Shown: piece by piece, positions 35,144 through 45,867 of the stretch
Layout: each line of letters begins with the position of its first letter
How positions within the stretch are numbered: position 1 is the first letter of the stretch
Assembly: GCA_023653785.1 (NCBI GenBank)
Contig: JAMKCH010011800.1
Coordinates: 39,408 to 103,407, forward strand
Reading direction: 5' to 3'
Source: Ophioderma brevispina
Taxonomy: Eukaryota; Echinodermata; Ophiuroidea; Amphilepidida; Ophiodermatidae
DNA length: 64,000 nt
Made by a program: the position numbers and the translations under genes
The notes under the pieces: model-generated
What the model was told of the DNA's origin: nothing
The model's database searches: none
What the model saw: only the letters and a program-made list of their open reading frames with translations

Positions 35144-35794
35144 GTAAGTGGGCTATTTCTTGAATTTAATTATCTAGGTTAAACACCATTAACTCACTTA
35201 TACACAGTAGTCTATGGGAAAAAATCGGAACTTTGTTTATGTGTCTTTCAAATTTAAAACCCTCGCAGAGGAAATACAACAATATAACGCCAAAGTAAAA
35301 GCTAAATTACCAAATGACCAAATTTTCAACATATTTATGGTGAACAGAAATATTTTAGTAATAAAACGCTTAACGTAAAGTACATCGAAAAGCCCATCCC
35401 GAGATGCTCTATAGTCGGTGTAAGGCTGATAGTGGTCACATCGGCGTCAAGTACCATCTAATTTGAAATAAACAAGTGTACTGTACCAAAATTTACATCA
35501 ACGCACACTTTTTGATGCCATTCAAGAAGGTAGTGCCTTCGCCTTATCAGCCTTATACGGCAGCATAGTTAGTAGTGAATTACCTCTATATTGCGCTATA
35601 ATGGTTTAAAATTCTATTAATGTACTTTCTTACAAATTAGACAGATACAAAGAATAATTTTAATGAGAGGCTTAATCAAATTCGCAGACGAAAACATTTG
35701 ATTCTATACAAAAAAGCTAACTCGGAGTTCACAAAAAGTGACTGAAATCAAACTTAAGGGAGCTATTTATCTATCTTTATCTCCTATCATCAAG

Positions 35795-35965
35795 GCGAGT
35801 ACGAAATGTACAACTCAACATTTGAGGCGGCGGAGGGCGGCAATCCTGTCTTGGTATCCATTATCGGTAATCTGGTAGACGAAGTCTGGAGAGACGACAC
35901 AGAAAATCCACAGCCTAAATACCCAGACGAGCCACTAATTATACTTGATTCGGAAAAATACACAG
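35795..35965 (+). CDS. Aminopeptidase exon D
   Basis: Encodes SEYEMYNSTFEAAEGGNPVL followed by VSIIGNLVDEVW and PDEPLIILDSEKYTG, the LVSI..NLVDLVW region that ends the N domain. The acceptor ATCATCAAG is weaker than usual. Donor CACAG|GTTAGT, phase 1. Intact. Confidence 0.88.
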
Positions 35966-36027
35966 GTTAGTTTCGATGGGTGGAAGGATCTACTAAAGAC
36001 CACAGTGTCTATACTTTAGTCAGAATA

Positions 36028-36100
36028 TCGTTTAATATTGAATAATGAATATCGTTTAATATTGAATAATGAATAATGTTTAATATAATTAATAATATTT
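36028..36100. repeat. Short tandem repeat, about 25-bp unit
   Basis: ATATCGTTTAATATTGAATA occurs twice in tandem with a diverged third copy, in the intron after exon D. A cytosine-rich CCCACC run follows near 36630-36660. Confidence 0.75.
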
Positions 36101-36969
36101 ATTAATATTGTATCCCGATAATAATTCATTGGCTGCTGGAAACGTCCTTCCAATATGAAATAGCTAGGAAATAGCGCCACGTGCGTGTCTATTATCATAG
36201 TTCTGTTGGTTCAGGCAAGTAAAGTTGGAGGTCAATATCGTGTAGTGGCGCTATATTTGACAATGGACATTCAGATATTTGGCGTTTCTAACTCAGTCGT
36301 TAAATTACAATCGGGGATCCAGATTCGAATTATAAAAACGCTTCATTTAATGCCAAATACGCACTTTGAGTATTACCATTCCCAGGTACTAGACAATTAC
36401 CATCACAACTGAGCAAAAATCTCAATTTTGAAAATTGGGGGCGCTCTTAAAAAATGTGCTGTTACTGCTTTAACCTGGGTTGCAAGATTTCAGTGGCGAC
36501 GGAACGATTTTCAAAGTGGGGGCCACTTTATCTGAGCAATTCTCATTACTTTACTATGATTTTCTAGTACTGCTATAAGCCCGACGTGTATCATCAACCA
36601 CCTTTAAAAAGTCGCCCCTCCCCTTACCCCCCCCCCACCCACCCACCCCTCACCCCGGGGGTCCGCCACCACTGGAAGAATTTTCCACAAGTTAATACCT
36701 GTGTTCCGGAAAGTATGCCTACCCCTATGTTTTACGTTTGATATAAATAATGTTTGAACTTTGAGATCTTGTGTAGTAACTGTGGGTACACAAACGTTCA
36801 AGAACAAACTTTCAGCCTTCTTCAGTAACATGGGCGCGCCCGTCAATCCTTTTACATTTCCCGTGTAATCACATTATCTTTTCTGTAGTAATGTCAGCGT
36901 TTGGAACAATTTCAATATGATTATCACATGTGTAAACTTAACTTTGTATTGTTGTGTTTATTGTTTCAG

Positions 36970-37093
36970 GAGAGACGTGGCAACAAAAGATTTGGGAATA
37001 CGATGGGAAAAGACGGGCTAGACAGTATTAGAAGCAAACTCAACGAAGCAGGAGCAGCAGCAATTGTTATCTCAAAACTAGATGAAATTGCAT
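36970..37093 (+). pseudogene. Aminopeptidase exon E with apparent frameshift
   Basis: The exon begins in the expected phase (GETWQQKI, matching STWQEKV) but that frame hits a stop soon after. The remainder matches only in the next frame: DSIRSKLNEAGAAAIVISKL then DEIA. The switch falls at or near the AAAA run at 37008-37011, where one fewer A would keep a single frame. A nine-codon stretch there has no counterpart in the human protein. Donor GCAT|GTAGGT, phase 1. It could be a true mutation or a homopolymer assembly error. Confidence 0.8.
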
Positions 37094-37482
37094 GTAGGTC
37101 AAACTTGTCATAATCGGTTTCACCACTGTGTCAATCTACATTTGCTATCATTAGGGCTCACACACCCCCAACGCACGTGATGTCACTTTTACCGCATAAC
37201 CCTATGCGATGACCCCAATTTTCGGCTTTAATTTTTTTTTCAATTTGTCAGAAAAAAGGGTTGATAATAATATGAATAATAAAAAAAATCCATATAGCCC
37301 CTTGCTTATTTTCTAAAGAAATAAGAACAACAAAAAAACAAAAATAACATATTAAATTAAAAACATATTATTAAAGAAAAACAAGTTTGATTCCAGTAGG
37401 TAGTACAAAACCCTAAAAATATTTTTATTAAACTTTAACATTATGTTGACAACTAATTCACTCCTTCTGTTCTATCCAATAG

Positions 37483-37650
37483 GGCTGTTCAATCTTCGTG
37501 GTAAGGATGTTCCAAATAATCCAATGTTTGTGTCATACGCCATCATTACGCTGGATGCCATCTATCTATATCTGTATGACAAAGATAACCGGTTAACGGA
37601 GAATGTCAAGGCTCATCTCGGAATTGGAACTGCCCCATGCGTAGATGAAA
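37483..37650 (+). CDS. Aminopeptidase exon F
   Basis: Encodes (W)[18 protein letters not shown], then [20 protein letters not shown], the hallmark AWLFNLRG.D...NP.F.SY block. Phase 1 in and out. Intact. The acceptor TCCAATAG has a modest polypyrimidine tract. Confidence 0.93.
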
Positions 37651-37659
37651 GTAAGTGAT

Positions 37660-39935
37660 AAACTACCTTCAAACCTTAACCCTATCGACACGGGCCAATT
37701 CGGTATACGTCAGTGGCTTTAGAGATGACGTCACAAATGCTTGCAGGTCATTTGGAAAGCCATCTAAAAAGAATATCAGCAAAGACTAGGCTTGTTTGGT
37801 TTAATTTAGATGCATTTTTCATGCTGATTCTGAATATACACTGGAAAATTAATAATTTTGACCTTTTTGAAACAAAATTTGACAAATTTTGATCATTCAG
37901 CGACTGGAGTCGCTTGCCATGTTCAAAGGATTAAATATTGAAATCATCTTTAAACATACCTAGGCATGGATAGTCAAGCTGGTTCCGGTAGCGAAAATGA
38001 TCGTCCCCCATCAGAAAGAGTCCAGCTACCATATCAACATATACAGAATAAACCGCGACCTTGTAGACGAGACTATATGGCATAGTGCTGAAATCAATGA
38101 TGCGTGCAGTAAACAATGCAGAAAACAATAGGTAGCACACTCAGTCATAGGGATGCTGCATTTAATGACACCAGTTCAATTTGGTTTACGTTGTTACTGT
38201 GGCTGCTGTTGCATTTGAGCTACAGACATTGAAAGCGTTTTCCAGATTTGGAATCCTGATATCATTCACCTTTGACCTCAGCATTGTTCTGTGCTCAGGT
38301 CAACAGTAAATTTGGCCAAATTTGGTTCTTCTAATACATTTCTAAGCAAATTGACCTCTAGATTACCTTTGCCTGCGGGGTCAATTTGAAACCACAATAA
38401 CAACCCTCAGACTCTCTTTCCCCACCCGCGTGCACGTCAAAGCACAACGAAACGCATAGCCGGACAGGCAGACATCCACACAGACAAGTTAACGAGGGTA
38501 ACTTGTGTGACTTTTTTGTTAAAATTATACACACAAGTAGCAAAATTAGACATTCAAGTTATGCCGAAATAAAGCAAAACATAAGAAATGGAGTCACACA
38601 AGTATATCTCAGTTAGCACAGACAGTCAGACAAATAGACAGAAACTCTTGTTGTTTAGTAATATAGATAATTGGCTTTATATTTTAACAACCCGTTTTAG
38701 TAGCCTTTAATGTTGCCGGTTGGCCGGGTTTTTTTTTCTTCTTCTTCTTTCTCCTGTCAAGTCCATCCATACACTACATAATGTTAATTGTTTTAAATAA
38801 TGGGTTGTTTAAAAACTAAACGGCAATTGTCTAGCTGTGTTTCACCGTGTTTCACTCTTTAGAATAAACACCTAAACACCGGTGTGGCAGGAGATATAGA
38901 CCTCCGGACTAACAGTCCGGGAACAATGGTAAACAATGGAGCAATCGATTCAGTTGACTCTTCACGCAACATTAGTTTCACGCTTTATTCCGTTGTCGTC
39001 TATGGAGCCCGGACTATGATACCTGCCGGACTATGATTACTTTCACACCGGTTCCAACGTACCGCAAGAAACCTACGAGCAACCGATGGCTGGGTTTTGT
39101 AGCGGTCCTTGACCGGAAATGTGTCACTAGCTATATAGGGCTGTCTACTCATCCGGGTCACTTGCCGGTGCTTAGCCTTTATCATCGGCCCTCGTTGTGC
39201 AGTATCACTCCGCGACACACAACACTGCGCGTACTTTCTAATAAATCCGAATCTTAGTTCATCGCAGCCCTGGTTCATCGGAGGTGATAAACAAACGTGT
39301 GTTTCTACGAGGCCGTTTGCGTTTGGCATCCTTTATGACCGTTTCTTTGGATTATTTCTACCATGCAAGTGAAACGAATAGGCATTCTAAAATGTGCATG
39401 TTATTTCCTAACTAGCGGCTACCATTCCAGTCTCTTGCTATCACTTCAGGTAAAAATTCGGCGCATTTTATGCCAGTTTTGCACGGCGGCCTATGGGAAT
39501 CATCACCACAAAATGGCCGCTCTATTACTTCCCCGTACCTCAAAATGGCCGACTGTGATCGTCCAGTCGTTATTTAACCCATTTCATGCATACTATTTAG
39601 TAGTTCTTTGAACGTGCAAATATTGTTTTGCACTCGGTACTAAAAAGTGTATCGATTACGCAAAGGTAGACAAACTAATCAGACAAAGGATTGTTTGCCC
39701 GTGTATAGAAGATTAAATACGTGTTTACTCGTGTTCTTTTTCTGATTGCACATAGCATGGAACAGTCGATCAAATATTAGACTTAGATAAAAATGGATAC
39801 TTGTTCAATCAACAGAAAATGGAGAAAGCGTATGATTTCTGAATCAGAACTTTTGATGTTACCAATTATGGGATTGAAAAATACTTTTGGTATAGTGCTT
39901 TCAACAACGCGTAAATTTTCATTTTTTCCCACCAG
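37660..39935. other. Intron F-G
   Basis: A 2.3-kb intron containing the C1 element at 38878-39052. The segment near 37712-37840 shares words with the MITE at 15405-15840 (AGACTAGGCTT..TTTAG) and is probably a relic of it. Confidence 0.5.
38878..39052. mobile_element. Short palindromic element, family C1, copy 2
   Basis: Ends ACCGGTGTGGCAGGAGATAT and the inverted partner TTTCACACCGGT. It shares the central GATTCAGTTGACTCTTCACG and GTCTATGGAGCCCGGACTAT blocks with 20204-20382. Confidence 0.75.
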
Positions 39936-40066
39936 GTATTGAAGAGCCACAATGTGTCACGGTAGAAGATTATGATAAATTCGTGGATGATTTAGCCGCT
40001 TTGACACAGGACAAAATTTGGATTAGTGACCAGATGAGCATTGCCATCTACGATAGAGTACCAGCG
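39936..40066 (+). CDS. Aminopeptidase exon G
   Basis: Phase 1 in, phase 0 out. It encodes SIEEPQCVTVEDYDKFVDDL then DKIWISDQMSIAIYDRVPA, matching CVQIEDY..VRDSI and RIWIG...IY..IPK of XPNPEP2. Intact. Confidence 0.9.
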
Positions 40067-40483
40067 GTAATCACCTTGTCACTTTTATATCATATCCGCT
40101 TCCGTGAAAGGCGTATTAAACCAGATTTCATATTACGATGGTTGCACACCTTCATACAATTTGGTCCCGTTTTAAGTCAGTAATGTAAATAAAGGTTCGG
40201 GTGATAATGTTAGTGTTTCGTATCCAAATAGGGTATTCATTTGCAGTAGGACTCCCATAAACGCAGTGGCTGACTCAATTGTTTCAGTATGATATGAAAG
40301 TACACGGTACAATAATTTGGTCAACATGGTCAGAGAGTGATCTTTTCCTAGAGGCATCCAAATTGAGTGCTGAGCTCTCGTAACCCATGGAAATGCCATC
40401 ATCAGAGCAAACTAGACAGTCATGATGTTGCACCTTGTCTTTGATTATTACTTATCGTTCTGCGCCTTTGTTCTCGCGCTTAA

Positions 40484-41012
40484 AGAGACACTGGCACATT
40501 TTGAAAAATAGTGCGCCCTCAAGATTTTTCAAAATCGATATTTTGTATGGTTGTAAGGCTTTTATATTCAAAAGCCCTCACCCGAAATGATTAAGACCAA
40601 ATCAGCTTCCTTATGGGTAAACAGAACGATTTTATAATTTAACGTCGCCGGCGACGTTAAATTCAGCAGACGACGAAAATGGCGTTTAACACAAGAACAT
40701 GCACGCCGTATGCATGTTTCCCACGTTATGCACACTGTTTGATTGGTCTATAACCTTTGTGGTTTTAATATCAGTGAGTACGAGTCAAAAATATTCATGT
40801 AATATACACATTTGTTGATTAAAGTTATGGAAAACTTAAAAGTTGCCTACAAATTACCTGGATGTCTTTATCCTCATATCAATGTCCCTATCTGTTTTGG
40901 ATATGTTATTTTTATGTGTAAAATATATCTCTGTTCTTCCAATGACCTAGTCTATCATTTGAGACCAAATTGGAGAAATTTCATATTTTGTGAAAAATGT
41001 GCCAGTGCCACT
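40484..41012. mobile_element. TTAA-flanked MITE, family T1, copy 2
   Basis: TTAA at 40480-40483 and 41013-41016; ends AGAGACACTGGCACATTTT and AAATGTGCCAGTGCCACT. Near 40638 it holds the perfect palindrome TTTAACGTCGCC/GGCGACGTTAAA, also recognisable in the 59.3 kb copy. Located in intron G-H. Confidence 0.88.
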
Positions 41013-41763
41013 TTAATGTCTATCATTTTGATTAGACATTTGACAGTTCCTTTAGTTTTGGTTTCTCGCATTGGCTAGGAGTATCAAAAGCTCGGGCGTT
41101 CAATAGATGTTATAAAATAATATTTATCTTTACTGAACTGTTTTAGTAGTTCTTTAGAAGCCGAAATTTCTTTTCTTTTGAGAGCACATATAATTAAAAA
41201 AATACATGTAGAGGACAAGCAAAACTTTCGGGGTGAGAAGATAAGGTAGTTTCGTTTGGGGCTCAGGGATAACTCTGTTTAAAAACTTTTCTACTTTTAT
41301 TTTATTTGAAAAATTAAAAAAATACATTTTGTTTAACGTGTGAGACTAACTCAAATCATGCTAATTATGCCTTGAATTTTTCTGGAGGAAGAAAATATGT
41401 TGGGGAAATTCCACCTTTTGCCCCTGTGGTGACACTACTGCCTGAAAATCTATATCACAATGCTAAATTTGGTTAAAATGCTTACACCAAGGTAGACACG
41501 ATATTTAGGGATTCAATCGTGCCTCACTGGTGCATCCGTAGTACAGTGAAGTGTACCTCAATGATCAGGCATACTACATAGCACTGCTGAATATGTGAAC
41601 AAGCGACCCCTGCTTCTAGGAACACACAGTACCCAACACATTGGTGTGCATACAACAATATGCTTCTTGTAGTGTATAGGAACAAGTCTAAGTGCTGGGG
41701 ATAGAGTATCGGTTGAGAATTCTAAAATGAAATATATGACAGCAGTTTTGCTTCTCTTTTTAG

Positions 41764-41850
41764 ACTGTTCGATACGTAATGGCATCGCCAGTTCTACTCA
41801 TGAAAGCTGTCAAAAGTCCGAAAGAGATTGAAGGATGAAACAACGCTCAC
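41764..41850 (+). pseudogene. Aminopeptidase exon H with in-frame TGA
   Basis: Phase 0 in and out. It encodes TVRYVMASPVLLMKAVKSPK then EIEG, a TGA at 41836-41838, then NNAH. Alignment to the family (TKAVKNS.E...M..AHI) holds on both sides without shift, so the TGA replaces one residue. The donor CAC|GTAAGT is excellent. A premature stop here would remove the entire catalytic domain. Confidence 0.85.
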
Positions 41851-42033
41851 GTAAGTATGAAATTTTCCTTTGTACTTCAGAATTCCACTATCTACGTAGG
41901 CCTATATATTATTAGAAAATTACTAAAGATACAAATTGGGCAATGGTTAGTTGTAATGTTTCCCTGCAATTTACAGTCTTCTACCAATTAAATTTCTTGC
42001 GTGACGATCGATGCATAGATAAAAGAACTCCAT

Positions 42034-42269
42034 ATCCAACCAAGAGGAGATATAGTGTTCTACCCACAGTGTATTTCTTCCAACACAATGTTTGCACTGG
42101 TTGTCACGTGAATTTATAGTGACGAAAAGTGCTTAAACTGCAAGACTGGGATGAGATTTGTTAATTTAGGTACTTTTTGTTACTATAAATTCATGTGACA
42201 ACCAGTGCAAAAATTGTACTGAAAGAATTGCATTGCGGCAAGAACACTATACCTCCTCTTCTTCCAACC
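42034..42269. mobile_element. Palindromic MITE in intron H-I
   Basis: Arms GAGATATAGTGTTCT and AGAACACTATACCTC, then GGTTGTCACGTGAATTTATA and TATAAATTCATGTGACAACC in inverted order. About 236 bases, noncoding. Confidence 0.75.
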
Positions 42270-42367
42270 TGTACACGCTTCCCGCGTGGCATCTGGTCCC
42301 AACTAGCACTTTATGAACAATATATTTAACTTTAACATCTGATATTTTAGCTGCATACCCTATAGAT

Positions 42368-42469
42368 GGTTTGCGCTGATTCCTAAAATTCGTTTTAAAA
42401 AATGAGCAAACTCACTCGGAGTCTGCGCAGTTCACGGACTGAACAAAAGTTCAGGAATCAGCGCAAACC
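42368..42469. mobile_element. Mini-palindrome MITE in intron H-I
   Basis: GGTTTGCGCTGATTCCT and AGGAATCAGCGCAAACC are perfect 17-base inverted ends enclosing about 68 bases. Confidence 0.8.
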
Positions 42470-42558
42470 GTTATTAAAGGTATAATTAACTTTCTTCAAA
42501 AACAACAAATCATACCAGGCAATCTTCAAAGAAACAAATTATTCTTTATCCTACACAG

Positions 42559-42624
42559 TTCAAGGATTCAATAGTACTGTGTCAACTTGCGACGTGGATG
42601 CAACAAACCATGGATTCACTAGAG
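42559..42624 (+). CDS. Aminopeptidase exon I
   Basis: Phase 0 in and out. It encodes FKDSIVLCQLATWMQQTMDS followed by LE, matching the IKDAVALCELFNWLEKEV helix. Intact. Confidence 0.85.
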
Positions 42625-42762
42625 GTAAACAGTTACAATAATCAATTTACTTAATAGTTCACTTTAAACGTAAAAAGAATCCTTTAAATTACTATGAAAG
42701 TTATCTCGTAATCTCCCTAAAGGTTATCTTATCAAACTATATATATTTCAAAATATTTATAG

Positions 42763-42833
42763 AATCCAGAGGAGGGAGACATTAACGTTCTTAGTGAGCT
42801 GATCGTAGCACAGAAGGCAGGAGAATTACGCAG
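42763..42833 (+). CDS. Aminopeptidase exon J
   Basis: Encodes NPEEGDINVLSELIVAQKAG then ELR, matching VPKG.V.E...A...EEFR. Acceptor ATTTATAG, donor CGCAG|GTAAAC, phase 2 out. The exon itself is intact but its phase conflicts with the frame that matches best at the start of exon K. Confidence 0.8.
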
Positions 42834-43101
42834 GTAAACGGATAGTTTATATCAGCTGTTTTGAAACTTTATGATAAAATGGTTAATGAAAAAGGGAGCA
42901 TTCATTTTGGGGGGATCAGGGGCGAATATTAGAAACGCTAAGATCGTCGGCACTGCCCAGTATCAATTGCTCGGACGCAACATGGTCTCCAAAAGGGTAA
43001 TCTTTACATGTTTAAAAATAAATAATGACCATTTATGCACAATAAAGGGATTGCACGCATAAAATGAAACTGAGTCTTAACACATTCTGCCTCTCTTGCA
43101 G

Positions 43102-43199
43102 CAAACATGGAAGAAAATCATGGGACTTAGATTTCAACCAATAGCAGGATTTGGTCCAAATGGCGCCATCATTCATAAAGGGATTCAGACATTTATTAT
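43102..43199 (+). pseudogene. Aminopeptidase exon K with inconsistent frame
   Basis: The family match is GLRFQPIAGFGPNGAIIH (human: F.TISSTGPNGAIIHY), read from the first base of the exon. Exon J hands over in phase 2, in which the reading hits TAG at about 43139. The exon length (98 bases) does fit the phases of J and L on either side. So either two compensating single-base changes lie inside this exon, or one base is off at each junction. The loop after IIH also lacks the usual Tyr. Confidence 0.75.
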
Positions 43200-43204
43200 G
43201 TAAG

Positions 43205-43375
43205 CGTTCTTTCTCTTCCTTCGCATGTCCCCCATCTTACTTCCCTCTATCTCTTTCCCTCTCTCTTTCGCATGTCCCCCATTAACTCCTCTCCCGCCCT
43301 CTCTCTCCCCGCCCTCTCTCTCTCTCTATCTCTCCGCTTTATGTCTTCCCACTTTAGCTCTCTCTCTCTTTCTGT
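43205..43375. repeat. Pyrimidine-rich CT tract after exon K
   Basis: A C/T-rich stretch with several (CT)n runs beginning a few bases after the donor of exon K. Confidence 0.7.
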
Positions 43376-43917
43376 CAATAACTACATATAACGGTCTTGT
43401 AATATTTCTACTATTGTATTTCTTTTCCGAGCGAATGATTGAATTGTTAATGCGTAGTGGGTGTGAGATAGAAGGAGAATGCAACTTTGTAATAAAGTTA
43501 ATTCAAATTAGAATACCTTTAGAGGATGAGTTTATCAAAAAGTGTTTAGAAATGTAAATGCGGTAACATGTTAGACGTGAGGTAATGACTGCCAGCCATG
43601 TGTTTGTGGTTGTCCAAAACAAGCGTTTGGGCGCGTTTGTTTGAGGTCAAACAATACACTCATAAAATATCACAAACGAAACTTTAGACATTCATTAACT
43701 CCACAGAACAAAGCTGTGCGGCTGTATCAAAAGCGGACTGCCTTTATAGCTTGCAGCACAGTTTTGGCATAGAAAGGCTTGTCAAACCACCCGCTCTTAC
43801 TAACAAAAAATCTTATTAAACGATCCAATTTGTTTTATTATGGTCAAGATTATGGTCAATTGGCCAATGTGACAATTCGTAGGCCCTCCCATATCTAACT
43901 GATATTTCATTTAACAG

Positions 43918-43991
43918 GTCTATCAGACGACACAAACGTTGCCATTACCAATACCAGCACATTTCTATTTGACTCAGGTAGTCAGTATTCT
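43918..43991 (+). CDS. Aminopeptidase exon L: first metal-binding Asp
   Basis: Encodes LSDDTNVAITNTSTFLFDSG then SQYS; the DSGxQY motif carries the first metal-binding aspartate (human XPNPEP1 LIDSGAQY). Acceptor TTAACAG, donor TCT|GTAAGT, phase 0 out. Intact and ligand kept. Confidence 0.88.
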
Positions 43992-43999
43992 GTAAGTAG

Positions 44000-45270
44000 A
44001 ATTAATTGTACTAACTATAACCACCATCTCACGTATTATACTAATGTGGTTAAGGGGGAAATTCTGTTTTGTTATGCACGCAAAGTGACGTTAGGGGGCG
44101 AATTTATGGTTTCCACTTAACGTTATCCTTTGTTTGCGGTTTATTCCGTCAAAGATATGAATAGTAATTTATGGAAATGAGGGGTCTCCGGGGGGGGGGG
44201 TGGGGGGGGGGGGGGGGGGCTGGAAATAAAAACATAGGATATGAATATTAATTATTAAATAACAAAAAGAGCTCATTATAAGCTAATGAATGATTAATTT
44301 TTCGCCTATTCCACTCTTGTAGAAGGATATTTTATTATTAGGTTAGATTAGTATTATTATATTACTAGTTTCTCTTATTATATTGATATTATTATTTGTT
44401 GTGAAAATTAAATAGAGTTATTTAAAGACTAATGGGAACTGGCCATTCTCCGATAATTTTAAAGTTGGTCTCCAAAAGACCAAAATTATCAACATTAAGG
44501 GAATTCCTGAAATCATTGAAAATCGTAAACTTTAATATTTTCAGACCACGAGAAAATGCATTGGGTGATCTTAAACGATCCGATTTTTTTAGTATATAGC
44601 CTAACGTTTAAACACATAAGTAACGTATCTGGCGTAACGTATCTGGTCGGTCTTTTATTATTCTATACCTTATCAGGTATAACCATGCTTTAGTCTCATG
44701 TGTCCCCCGCTAGGCCACGCTAGGCTGGAAATGTTTGCTTTTCAAAAAACAGATTTTTATGCAAAACATTTATAATATTACATTGACATCTGCTTATTTA
44801 TCTAAATATTGGAACATCTTTTCCCCTTATTTTTGGAAATTGGTATCCTTTCCAATTATGATCCGTATCTGGCTGCAAATTGGCGACATGCTCCCAAAGA
44901 ACTCTTGCGAAACTTTAATAATCCAATAATATAACGTTTTGATACTTATAATTGGGCTTATACTAGCGGCTGATAAAAATTGCCATGTACTCTGTGTATG
45001 CGCTTCGGGTGTAATGAGCAGAGAAAAATTTTAATGAACGGATTTAATAAGCATCATTTTGCATCATCAGCTTATTGCTTGATACTTGATCAACCCGGTT
45101 ATTTAACTTATAGATCTGGATCATTTTAAAAACATAACTCTTAAGTTTAATTTATATTAAAAAACCTTCAATTATTGAGGAAACTGGAAAGGTTCAAATG
45201 AGATTTGAAAAATTATAACTTTAGGGCAATTTTTAAACATTAAGCTCTCGGCTTTTATCTTCGTAATGTT
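44000..45270. other. Intron L-M, first part; long G homopolymer
   Basis: A G run of 11 then 18 bases separated by one T (44190-44219), with strong G-quadruplex potential. Otherwise A+T-rich with no exon. Confidence 0.6.
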
Positions 45271-45279
45271 TCCGTTAGA

Positions 45280-45339
45280 GGAGCGAAGAGAATTACCAGA
45301 ACTTTCCCACTTTGAGTGAAAGCTACTGATTTTATCAAG
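45280..45339 (+). pseudogene. Degenerate exon for the second metal-binding Asp (DGTTD) region
   Basis: Just before a good donor (AAG|GTAAGT) the text reads GAKR-ITRTF, then, after local frame disturbance with an apparent TGA, VKATDFIK. It joins in phase 0 to EASTRVLLGHIDLA of the next exon. This mirrors the family's DGTTDxTRTxHFGTPT.F.KE. The DGTTD motif appears as GAKR with the ligand Asp replaced, and HFG is broken by CCC/TTTG length changes. The acceptor could be TTAG at 45278 or AG at 45280, neither giving a clean frame. Match by position and the flanking TRT and KE. Confidence 0.6.
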
Positions 45340-45867
45340 GTAAGTGCATTTAGGACAATTTTGTTTATATAGAAACCCAAGTTTCTCTCAGAAATTGTAA
45401 GGGAAAGATTACACAGAAACTTACATTTTTAACTAGTGATTAGATGGGATTATTATGCGATTGCATTAAAAATAGAGTGAAATCAAATTTAGGGCCTACT
45501 AAACCAATGCATTTCAATTTTTTCAAGGTCAATTTCACTATACACTAGTTCGTAATTTTAAGAAGCATGATGTCATTATGAAGTGCATCCAATTAAAGTG
45601 CCCGGAAGTTCTAATCGAGTAATCTGAAAAGTTCTGTATTCTTAGTTAGTTGATAATTATTGGGACTTACCAATAAAAAAGGTTGATTGAAGATCCAGCA
45701 GGAAGTTAAATTGTTTGAGTACAACATAAAAACACAAGTTCAAGCTATACATATAAAACACCGTCAAGAATTATATTTCACAATTAACGGACCAGTGTGG
45801 CTTCTATAATGGCTACCAGATATTGTCCTCAGCGCCCATTTGTGTTAGTTGTGTCTTTTTTTTCTAA

